Shown here: positions 35,978 through 48,100 of the stretch, piece by piece
How the letters are laid out: every line of letters starts with the position of its first letter
Numbering within the stretch: the first letter of the stretch is position 1
Assembly: GCF_037975245.1 (NCBI RefSeq)
Contig: NC_092571.1
Span: forward strand, 3,078,501 to 3,142,500
Direction: 5' to 3'
Source: Apostichopus japonicus
Taxonomy: Eukaryota > Echinodermata > Holothuroidea > Aspidochirotida > Stichopodidae
DNA: 64,000 bases
Notes under the pieces: generated by a model
Seen by the model: the letters and a program-made list of their open reading frames with translations, nothing else
Told to the model about the DNA's origin: nothing
Database searches by the model: none
Translations under genes and position numbers: made by a program

Positions 35978-38840
35978 TATATGTATATATATATATACAT
36001 ATATATATATATACATGGTGGTTGGAGGTGACTTGGGATAGGTATAATACACACTGACATATATAGACAATTGTATAAAATGACAAGAGTAAATTTAATT
36101 TTCCCTCTCACAAGTATGTGAACCGTAGATAGAATGGAGGAGTGGGGAGGGGCAAAGAGGGAGGGGAGGGGAAGCAAGGAGGGGAGGGGGAGAAAAAGGA
36201 GGGTAAGGAAAGGGAGGGAGAGAAGGGATGGGGAAGCTGAAATGCAAGACAGAACATGAGCACCTGTGAAGACAAATATTACATTCAAATTTGAAGCTCT
36301 CTATATGTGCATCAGAGTCCTGTTCAGAATTGAGCTTGCCTAAAGTTTTCTCAAGTATATTTGCTTCAACTCATCCACATTTTCCCCTCATTAGCATATA
36401 AAGTGTCCAATGTGTTTGATCAAGTCCCTCTCGTGTTATTGCCATGGTTATCTGACTCAAAATCATCTGTGGGTAAAGATTTATTGTGTTTATCTTCTGC
36501 TTTCAAATTGATTACTTATAAATTATACCTTAGATGGAGCTAGGATTCCAAATGAAATTAGACAGCTTGCTTCTTATGCCAAAATAAATCATGTTGTTAA
36601 AGGTACTGAGGTATCGTTACAAATTAAAAACGAGACAAAAATGTCACAACTTAAGAAGGAGACATAGGGACGGAGTCCATCTAAGAGGAAGTGTAATGAT
36701 GTTGTAATGTGAGAAACTAAAAAAGGATGAAAGAGAGAAAAGAGAAAGATAGTAAGTAAGAGAGGAAGAAAACTTGACACATTCATATTTAGTAATACTT
36801 AGAAAACTTCTTAAATTGCTTATCGTCAATTTATACATAGATATAACCATTATTACAAGGATAGTCCAGGGGTAAAATTTGTTTTGAACATTAAAATGAA
36901 AGATTAGAAACATTTACTCAGCATCCTGACGGAAAATCCTGTAAACTCCTACATTACATTTTTTCCAAGTATTGATGGTTGAAGTGGTCATAGTTTATAC
37001 CATAAGTGAACTTCAAGCAATCATGCGCGATGTCATAGTTCGTGCACATTCACAGTGACGTCCAAAGTCCAAAATAATCATTTTCAGGTGGACTATCATT
37101 TTAATGGAATACAATTGTTTCTTTCACCCTCTGGTCCAAAGACGGCAATTTTAATACATGTTGATTATTCAACACGCAAGACACACATGGACAGAATACC
37201 TAACAGAAATTTCATGTTTCTTTCGGAGGAATTTTGTCCAACTTTGTGCACTTGACTTTGAAGAAGATTTTACATCTCTTTGAAAAAGAGGGATTCCCAC
37301 AAGCAGTGAATCTTCTCATTGTTCACTAAAGATCAATAAAACGAAACAATTAAAATTGACCTACAAAATTATTTTAACTTCAACCCTGACGATATGAAAT
37401 GTTGCAGAATTGCAAGAAAAGTAAAATGTTTGCCTTAATAAACTGTTTGCAACAATTACAAGTTATAGGAAGCAAGTACGGCATAAGGTGTATTTACCAT
37501 CAAAGTTAACAAAGAGAAACTAGCTTTTCTGTTCACAATGTAACGCCAACACCTGCAAGGCGAAAGGATGGAGGGGCAAAAAGGGTGATAAACAGAGTTT
37601 TACCACTTGGGGTCACAAAGATGAGGAAAAGTTCAAATGAAAAAATATGACCTACGAAGCATTTGTCTGATTGTCGTAGCCATTACTAGAAACTTTCATT
37701 CCAGATGCCAAGGAGTTGTTTCGATTTCGCCTGATCAATTTTACCTCATCATTTGATCTGTTGATGGTAAAGATAACCAACATACCAACATAACATAGCA
37801 TTTACCTTGTGCAAATGTCAGCTTTCTCCAATAGGCAGGATAAACTGTAGATTGATGTACTCACTTTTATAAAGTTTTCCTTTTTATAAAATTTGCCTCA
37901 AACTATTTGCCAATATGACTTTTAATGCCCCCCTCCTCCCCCCCCCCCCCCAATGCCCGGAACTTTTTGATAATTCTCAGCTTAGTATTGACTTGATGTT
38001 TCTTTCCTTTTTTCCCTTAAGACTACTTGCATCATTTGAAAACTTTTGTCACTGACATACCCAGGCTGCCCATTATTCTACTACCATGCAACAGAACTAA
38101 ATGAATATTCATGTCCATATGAATAAATGCATATTCATGCCAAGTGGTCAAATATCCTCTCCCACTCGAAAAGACGTTAATTACACTATCGATCGATACG
38201 AGAAATACCTGACATTAACAAAGAAAACAGAAAACAAAGGTGAACAGAGGAAAAGATCAGGCGAGAAAGAAGAGTCGCTTTAAAAATTAAAAATAAAATA
38301 ACTGAATTAAGAATCACATTTTTGGCAAGAAAAAGAAGAAGAAGGAGAAGAAGAAGCCAAAAAAAAAGGAAAAAGCAACATAACATAACTTCTTCAAAAT
38401 TTTAAAAATTGATAAAAACATTATTTCCATTTGGGATTGCAACATTCAAGAATGACAACATTGTCCCCGTTTTGCACACGAGCAACTTATCAATACTCTG
38501 ACTTTTCTACAGAGTTGGTATTATTCTAGAAATATTTCACAATTAAACATGCTTATATATTGCACATGCAAAATAAAAATTAAAAATAAACCCTATAAAA
38601 AAACTTGACTTGACAAGTATCCATTTCAAATCAATCACACTTTTGCTCTTTAAAACCTACATATTTAATCATAAATAAAATCCAATCCAACAGATTTCCT
38701 ATTTTAAATCAAGTTGCATATGCACACAATGAACAAGTTTTTATAAAATGGAAACTTACCAGTTTACTTGGCAATGTAACTTTTAATTATTTATCTCAAA
38801 TACTACAACAGATTTAATTCCGTTTTTTTTTTCCTTTTTT
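35170..38840. other. intergenic between the two genes
   Basis: Holds the AT microsatellite (35942), a GGGGA-rich purine stretch (36130-36240) and a possible mobile-element fragment (GACGGATTAAGCTAGTGG at about 35355). No exon recognised. Confidence 0.45.
35942..36016. repeat. (AT)n microsatellite
   Basis: Alternating AT with a few C interruptions, about 75 bp. Confidence 0.95.
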
Positions 38841-39107
38841 TTCCTTTAATATAGCATTTTACAACAACATTTTCATTATTTTGTGTATGTGTGTGTGAAC
38901 CATCATACCCTAGCATTCGACTGTTTTACCATCACAGGTCGTATACAAGACTTTCAACAACTCCCGCATTTCTTCTCCTGTGTCCTTTTCACGATACCTC
39001 CTCAAGAAACGGTAAGCCTCTCTGCAGTGAATCTCCAAACAGCTTGGGGATCACGTTGGGGGATCACATGGATTCGGCGAATAACGCACCGCGAGGCGAT
39101 TTCTCCA

Positions 39108-39134
39108 TCACTTCATTGGCTTCTTGATTTGTGC
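39108..39134 (-). CDS. DIS3L2: DIS3L2 exon 19, C-terminus
   Basis: Nine codons, AQIKKPMK plus stop. In phase 0 it continues LKYS to LKYSAQIKKP, matching vertebrate LKYSAILKRP. Acceptor CCCCCGATACAG follows a pyrimidine tract. The vertebrate acidic C-terminal tail is absent. A one-base shift gives a longer reading ([14 protein letters not shown]) but breaks both phase and homology. Confidence 0.85.
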   Translation of the reverse strand, partial: AQIKKPMK

Positions 39135-42100
39135 CTGTATCGGGGGTGAAGACAGAACAGGTTACTGTACTTATAATCACAGTGCCCGAAATGATATGAC
39201 CATACCTTAAAACCTTGAATGCATTTGAAATAGCAGTTTCGAGTCGATTTTGATGCAGTTTGCTATAATGTTACTACACAGAAATAATGTAGCTATGTAC
39301 ACTTCATATTACTATACAAAAATAATATTACGTTACGAAAATAAAGTTACCATACATAAATACTCTTAAAATTTTGGTTAAACTACACGAGTAGTATTAT
39401 GACACAAAAGATCCACAACAGCATTGTTCATTAGCTGGAGTAAGTTTCATTTCAACCAACAATATTTTCCAATATTTTTTTTACACATTTGATCAATATT
39501 GATATCAAAGAGGGTCTGAGCTCCAAAATGTTGAGACCCGAATATAATCATCGGTTACTTGGTATTTAACCCTTCAGCGAAAAAGGTCTAAAAAGATTAG
39601 TTTTTCGTTGGAGCAATTCCAATTTTATTCCGAGTCATAATCGGTAGGTTTGGTAAAATTATCGCCAAACGAAGATAATTTCTGTGATCAAAATTAGAGG
39701 AAACCAAAACAAAGTAAGAATGTAAATCAATCACCCCACCCCTCCCTCCTCCCACATTCATATTGGTTCATTTATGGAAGAAATGATAATAGGAATGAAT
39801 AGACCATCTTCAATAGCCCCTTTCCTCTTCAATGCCTAAGTTCATGGGAATTCAGACAATTGAGGCCACATTGGAGGATGCTGAAAACAATTACCATTTT
39901 AGACCAAAGGCCTCATACCACCCCCCCCCTCCCCCCATCAAACACACCTGACCTCTACATCTATACTCACAGAATACCTGATACCCCTCACCCCACCCCC
40001 TTCCCCCACCAAACACACTTGACCTCAAAATCTATACTCATAGAATACCTCATACCCCTCATCCCACCCCCTCCCCCCACCAAACACCCTTGACCTCCAC
40101 ATCTATACTCACAGAAAACTTCATACCCCTAACCCCACCTCACCCCCTCCCCCACCAAACTCACTTGACCTCTACAGCTACACTCACAGAATACTTCATA
40201 CCCTCATCCCACCCCACCCCCTCCCCCACCAAAAACACTTGACCTCTACATCTATACTCACAGAATACTTCATACCCCTCACCCCACCTCACCCCTCCCC
40301 AACCAAACACACCTGACCTCGACATCTATACTCACAGAAAACTTCATACCCCTCACCCCACCCCCCCACCAAGCACACTTGACCTCTACATCTATACTCA
40401 CAGAATACGTGATACCTCTCACCCCACCTCACTCCCTCCCCCACCAAACACACCTGACCACTACATCTTTACTCACAGAATATTTCATAACCCACGCCTC
40501 ACCCCACCCCCACCACCTTCACCCACCAAACACACTTGACCTCTACATCTATACTCATAGAATACCTGATACCCCTCACCCCACCTCCCCCACCAAACAC
40601 ACTTGACCTCTACATGTATACTCACAGAATACTTCATACCCCTCCCCTGCCCCCTCCCCCACCAACCCCACTTTGACCTCTACATCTATACTCACAGAAT
40701 ACTTCAAGCCTTTGTCATCTGCCTTCAGGACAACCACCACTTCCGAAAACAATGACAATTTCTTAATGACCGGAGGTGACCCCTGCTGTTCCCCATGCCA
40801 GGTCAAGATGAGGTGGGACTCTCTCTCCTCTGTGACATGTCGAAAGGAATATTGCACGCCGGGGGCCTGAAAGAGATAGACCAAGCAAAGAGGAAATTGA
40901 AAAAAGCTGAGGAAGCCATCAAGATATGATATAATATTAACATAGACCAGGATTGGAGTCAACAGTAGGTTTAAGAACTTCAAAGTTACTTCTTACTTAG
41001 GCATTGTTCTCCTTCAAGTCAAGTGATCCAAATTGATCTCAGAGAAAACAAATTATAATTGCATCTCCTGTATATTAAACTTCCATTAGCACTTTTCAAT
41101 TCAATATCAATTCAATTCCCAAATTGATTTCCTTTCCATCCCAGTTTGTATGACTCTTTGCAATTCCACTTCAATTTCCTCCATTTCTTCCAATTCACTC
41201 CGGTTTCTTCCGATTTCAACTGCACATGAGGAGCAGCCAGCTGTTAACTGTGTCTAGTTTAGTTTAATTGTTGCAACTGAACTATTCATTCAATTTTTTT
41301 CCAAAAACTGTTTTGCAAAATGTTTTGTTTGTGAAGTACAGACTGTGTTCCTTCTTGATACTGTTACATTCTGTATATGTATGGTTCTGGACACTTAAAC
41401 CTTGATTCCTGCTTTAAGGACTAACAAATCACATTAGTAGTTCAAAACAGCCACCAACGGTGGAGAATAACAGATCCCTTTATTACCCCTCACCCTCCCC
41501 TCACCCTGCCCCCCACAACCCCCCCCACAACCCACCCCCAGACAGTTGTATGAACACATCAAATAAATGGACAGAAATGGCCAACACCATTCCTTCAAAA
41601 CGGTCAACACCAACTCACATTACAGTAAACCCTTTTGACCACTCCCAGCTTAAGAACCAAAACATCGAAAGAGTAGTCCAGGATGGCCATCACCATTCCT
41701 CCTTCTTCAAACGGTCCAAATTCCTGTCAAAGATTGAGACGGCAAAAGATCAGTACAAACCTCTTCTTGAACATGTGTATACACAAGAGACAGAAAGAAT
41801 ATTTGGTCTTTATCCACCCTCCCCTCCCCCACCTTCTCCCCAAAACAACAATGTCCTTGCACAAATCCTTTTATATTACCATACCAAAACAGAAGCCTAA
41901 CCAGTAGCAGGGATGAGCCTGGGGTAAAAACAAAATCACGGAACTTTTCAAAAATTGCGGTATAGGCTCCAGTTTGCATATGCTACAGTGTGTTAGGATA
42001 ATAGATGTCCCGAGGTAGAAAAGAAATCACGGATATTCCGCGAATTCGCGGAAAAAGCTCATGCTTGGGTAGTAAAATCACACCAGAATGATAACAGTGT

Positions 42101-45100
42101 AATTTATTTCTTCATTAAAAATCCATTTTCAGGTTTTTATTTCACTAAACTCATTCCACAAGTTGGAATTTATAACCTATTTTTCACTTACCTTATTTTT
42201 TTTTTACAAAATGGACTAGGCTGTTGAAGTTCAGAATTGACTCTCTCTCTGATCAACTTAAGTCATCGTGTATAAGGTGTCTTCTATTGAGTAACTGCCA
42301 TCCTAGGTGGAATGTCAACTAACCCAGTGAACTCTCACTTTCATCCTTGGGTTTAACACATAAAGACTTTTATGAAAAAATTTCTTTGCCATTCAGAAAC
42401 ATTCCCTTTCTGTGGTCCTGAAAATTTGCCACTTAGGCAATGTTAGATTTTCATTGGTCAATGTCTCCTTGGATATATTTAGACACATTTGGCTTATCTT
42501 CTTTGGGAATTTTGGTCACCTTGTTTTGGCCTCTAAGCTCTAATCAGATATTATACATAGAGGCATATCTGCAGTAAGTCGCACAATTTATATTTAGATC
42601 AACCAATGAACAGAATAAGTATATTAATAACTCAATACCTTTACATAAACTGCAAAGTAGAGTTGCCTGCTGAGGTCATCCGCCTTCTTAGCCTTATCTT
42701 TCTTCACGTTACAGTGAGAAGCTTGTAATTTTAACGTCTCAACATCTTTGCTTGGCTTTGGACCGCTTTCTGAAAAGATTTTATGTAATAAAATGAGAGA
42801 GTTGCAAGGGATCACTTTAATATAGCAGATACCAGTTAAAGTCATAGTGTGATTTCAAAGGAGTATCTCAGAACACAAGACTATGTAAATGTACAATTTT
42901 ATGTAATAAAATGAGAGAGTAACAAGGGACCACTTGTAGAACAAAACTGTTAAAGTCACACAGTAATCTTAACAGTGTACCTCACTCAGCACACAAGTAC
43001 ATGTAATCACATAAGTTTATGATGGCTGGAAAAGGCTGAATTCTGGGACTGCTGTTTAACTGCCTGAATATATATGAAACTTCCAGATCAAAATTAATTG
43101 TAAGACGGAAAAACCTGGATCATCTGGACATATTAAAGGACTGAAAAGTTACCAAGGATGATCAAATGAGCCACACTAGAGTGTAATATGCTCCTGTAGA
43201 CAGTGGCGGAGCTAGGGGTATTGGTCAGAGGGGGCGAGAATGGTCTGTAGGGGCGCTTTCAACACTATCTAAGCGGAGTGCCACCACAGGTTGGCCGGGA
43301 GCGTAAAGAAATATTTTGTGTAACGGTACTCCCTAGATTGCCGGAAATGACCCTTTCCGGGCCTTGCTCATTTGCAGATAAACGAACAATAAATAGGTGT
43401 AATCGCCATTTTGTCAGAAAATTACACCAACAAAATGTGACAAATGTCAATAGGTTTTTGAAAGCGCAATAAAAAAGTCAATAATCACGAATAAGTTAAA
43501 AGTGGTAAAAAGCTGAAAAGGGCGCCAGCAGTCCATTTGAGTCCGTCAGGGGGGAATCTGTCAGGGGGGGCATTCGCCCCCTCTGACTGTATGGATGCTC
43601 CGCCACTGCCTGTAGATAGTACAGCTTGTTTAGTGATGTGAAATGCAATGTCGGCAAAACTGTGCAAAAGGCGCTTTGTAGTCGCTGCACATGTCTTATA
43701 CTTGCACATGAAAATTTATGTACTGGACTTTACGGAAGAAACATGTGCAGTATTTTACAACTTTACAGAAAGGCTGGATTTTTCAGAACGGGACAATTCT
43801 CTCTTCACTGGACTAACAAAACACATCTACCATTATCAGGGATGAGCCTGGGGTAAAAACAAAATCACAGAACTTTGCAAAAATTGTTAGGATAATAGTT
43901 TTTGTCCCCGAGACAGAAAAGAAATCACGGATATTCCGCGAATTCACGGAAAAAGCTCATGCCTGCATTATATAAGCTGGTCAAAATAAAGATATACACC
44001 CTTGCAAGCTGCAGAAGAAACCCTGAGGAAAAAAAAGTGAAAATATGCCTTACCTATTGCAGCAGCCAGTTCTCTGTGTACAATGATGTCGGGGTAACGC
44101 CTGATCGGCGACGTAAAGTGGGTGTAGAGAGGGACGCTGAGGGCGTAATGGCGGTACCTCGCTTCGTTGTCTATGGTTCCGGTACAAAAGTACAACGCCC
44201 TCTGTAAAGAAATTTGGTTTGTATTCAAATGCGATTTGACTTTTTTTTAATTTCCATACTTTCAAGGTAGAATGTTAACAGTGTGGATGACGAAACCATT
44301 TCCATTGTTAATTTGAGGTTAAATATTCTCGATTCATCATCTGCAGAACCCATCTCCATTACAGACAATAAACATTGTAATAAATATAAGAAAACCATAA
44401 AATAAAATTGAAGCACCTGCGACTCGATCATTCGATGATGTCACATTTTAGACTTGATCAAGTTTTCTTTGGACTTGGGTGTGAGAGAACACTAAATCTC
44501 TGGCATCTCTCGAAAGGAATATCAAGATTTTTCTTAGCTTTTTGGGGGTAAGTTATTAATCACAATTATCTTTATCACAATAATTTAATAATCGTGGATG
44601 GATTTGTGTCTCTTCTGAAGACATTCTTATTGGTCAATCTTGCAAATCCAACCCTGTTTTAAGATGTAATTAATTACAGGAATGAGCCTGGGGTAATAAA
44701 AAAATCACTGAACTTTGCAAAAGTTGCGGTATAGGCTCCAGTTTGCGTATGCTATAGTGTGTTAGGATAATAGTTTTTGTCCCCGAGGTAGAAAAGAAAT
44801 CACAGATATTCCGCGAAATCGCGGAAAAAGCTCATGCCTGTAATTAAAAGACTCTCCTGAGACATTTGATATAAGTACAATGCAACATTTATCCCACAGA
44901 GAAGCGTGTTCCAGACCATTTTGCAAGGCTGGACGTGTATTGTATAAACCAGTGAATAAAGTCATGATGATAAGAAGATATTATTATATCACTTACCTGC
45001 ATAGGCTTGGATAGTAACACCTGAAGAATCTGGAATTTTCCTTTGGCTTCAAATGTCTCTCCCATTTGCTGAACCAGGGAACTCTGAAAACGTGAGCCAA

Positions 45101-48100
45101 ATAAATGCATAATTTATCCGGTAATGCTATGCAAAATTGGCAAATTGCTATACAAGTGTAGATATGTGTAGCAGGTTTTTGCACATAGCAACCATAATAT
45201 TTCATGAGAGAAATTTAGAGCCTTCGAAACCACTGTAGAAACTATCGTTTATTAGACAATTCTCGCACCAGACAGCTAATTAGGTATCATGTCTCTTATT
45301 ATTTTTAGACATGACACTGTGTTATCGTAATGTCTATTAGCCATCTTACTTTGTGAAATCATTCTTTCATTTTTCGTTCTTTTTACGTGTTATGTGTGTA
45401 TTTAGAGGTACGCACAGTTTGTCATTCCTACTGGTGGTTTGTTCTCTTCTTATACTTATTCGTGTGTTCTACTCTGTTTAGTCAGAAAGGCTTCTTAGAA
45501 CACTTCCATTCACAACTATGTTGTACTACTATTAATGATTCAAATGATTCACATTTATATGTTAATATTGTTATGAAAATCAAATCTAATGAATTGAACC
45601 GATTGTGCATCACAATCCACCGATTGCAACTGTTTCCTTCACTGCCCTCAATTCCTTGCAGGTACCGAACAATAGAAAAAGTATAACGTATCTACTCAGA
45701 GGTTAATCGCTGTGCATTCCTCTTATCTCTGAATACCTGACTCTGTACGACAATTAGCATTATAACCTTTCACTCATGCATGTTAACCAACCTATGGCAT
45801 TTGGGTTTTACTGCACTTATCACTCAAATGATCAAAAGGAAACTGAGAGAGTTAGACAAATAAAAACTTAAAACTGGTTTTATAACTGCTATCATTTTCA
45901 ACAATAGGTGTTATGTAATCCCATTTTCAACAATAGGTGTTATGTAATCCAAAAGTTTTAACAAATTTGACCAATTGCTTATCCTACACCTTATCCCAAC
46001 ACACATTTCTCTTAAATCTCACCTGCAGGGCACCTGTACTACTAATATCAATATCCATTCATCTTCCTCCTACACCGAATCCCAACACACCCTTCTCTTA
46101 AAGCTCACCTGCAGGGCACCTGCACTACTAAAATCAATATCTATTCCTCTTTCTCCTACACCTAATCTCAACACACCCTTCTCTTAAAGCTCACCTGCAG
46201 GGCACCTGCACTACTAATATCAATATCCATTCACCTTCCTCCTACACCCAATCCCAACACACCCTTCTCTTAAAGCTCACCTGCAGGGCACCTGCACTAC
46301 TAAAATCAATATCTATTCCTCTTCCTCCTACACCTAATCTCAACACACATTTCTCTTAAAGCTCACCTGCAGGGCACCTGCACTACTAATATCAATATAC
46401 ATTCATTTTCCTCCTACACCGAATCCCAACACACCCTTCTCTTAAAGCTCACCTGCAGGGCACCTGCACTACTAAAATCAATATCTATTCCTCTTCCTCC
46501 TACACCTAATCTCAACACACATTTCTCTTAAAGCTCACCTGCAGGGCACCTGCACTACTTATATCAATATCTATTCCTCTTCCTCCTACACCTAATCTCA
46601 ACACACATTTCTCTTGAAGCTCACCTGCAGGGCACCTGCACTACTAATATCAATATCAATTCATCTTCCTCCTACACCTCATCCCAACACACATTCTCTT
46701 AAAGCTCACCTGCAAGGCATCTGCACTTCTAATACCAATATCCACTCATCTTCCTCCTACACCTAATCCTAACACACCCTTCCCTTAAAGCTCACCTGCA
46801 GGGCACCTGCACTACTAATATCAATCTCCATTCCTTTTTCTAGCAGCATTTTCTGTAGATCTTCCATCATATGTTCTTTGGGTTCTGGATGCCTTCTTAG
46901 GAGGGCCTTATCCGGAAATGCAGCTTTGATTCTCCTGGCAGCGGCTATGTTTGCCATTAACATGAATTCTTCTACAAGTCTGAAATGATCGTATCAACAT
47001 ACATCTTATTCATTCGCATATGTTAGTGATTAAACCTCACAAGATAACACAAGCGTGTAGGAACCGGGGGAGCTGGGGGGGCACCAGCCCCCCAGTGAAA
47101 AATATCGAGGGGCGGAAGTATCATTCCGCCCCCCCCCCCGCTTCGCAAGTCAGAAAACCCCTTTTTCATTTCCAAATGGGAAAAAAATCTCATTTGGAGC
47201 ACCAAATTGCATCTAAGGCCAGGTGAAAATGCAAAATTATATACAAAATGGAGTGGGTGGGTTGAAGTGTGCTATATATATTGCACCAAATTGCATCTGA
47301 GGCCACCTGGAAATGCAAAAAAAATCCAAAGGGGAGGGGGACACCCCCTCCCCTTGGACCACTCCCCCAGGCCAGCCATCAGTCTTCAGCCCCCCCCACT
47401 CAAAGTACCTTCCTACGCCACTGAGATAACATCAAACAATGTGTTGTACTTTCTACAGATGATTATTGGAAAGGTTTAATCTTCAAGCCAGGGTCAAAAC
47501 CAGCTCCTTTTCAAATTTAATAAAGTTCTACTTTTGTTTTTGGTGCAAGCAGAGGGAGGAGGGAAGAGGGGGAGGGAAGGGGTGGCCTTGAGTGGTTTGT
47601 ACCTATCATGAATCAGTAATTCACTGTTTTATCTAGTCCCATTTCTTTGAGGTGAATACTTGTTCTGAGTCTGGCAGAGGGGAAAGCGATGAGGTAGGAG
47701 GGTTGGAATTATTTAAAGGTCTGCATTTGACTGCACCACTCATGAAAAATAGGACCAGATTGAATGGCTTTGAGGTTATGAGGCAAGCTGTTGATAATTT
47801 GCAAGCAGTTCAATACTGTTCTGAGTAAATGAAACTACAATAAATCCACTCCAATGACTCAACAACAAATTCCAAGTTACAATATAGACTCAGCTACAAT
47901 ATAGACACAGCTACAATATAAACTCAGCTACAATATAATCGCAGCTGCAATAAAACCCAGCTACAATATAAAATTAACTACAATAAAACCCAGCTACAAT
48001 ATAAACCCAGCTACAATATAAACCCAGCTACAATGTAAACCCAGCTACAATATAAAAGCAACTACAAGGTAAACCCAGCTACACTGTAAATGCAGCTACA

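Noticed and set aside
39000-39149. Longer final DIS3L2 exon in the +1 frame ([14 protein letters not shown])
   Set aside because: Would break phase with exon 18; phase 0 gives AQIKKPMK, which matches the vertebrate S1 end.
41460-41900. 146-codon plus ORF
   Set aside because: Antisense shadow of DIS3L2 exon 17 plus C-rich intron; the minus strand has splice sites and homology.
45985-46835. CRISPR-like array
   Set aside because: Regular 86-bp spacing, but whole units repeat without unique spacers, and the unit derives from an exon end in an animal gene.
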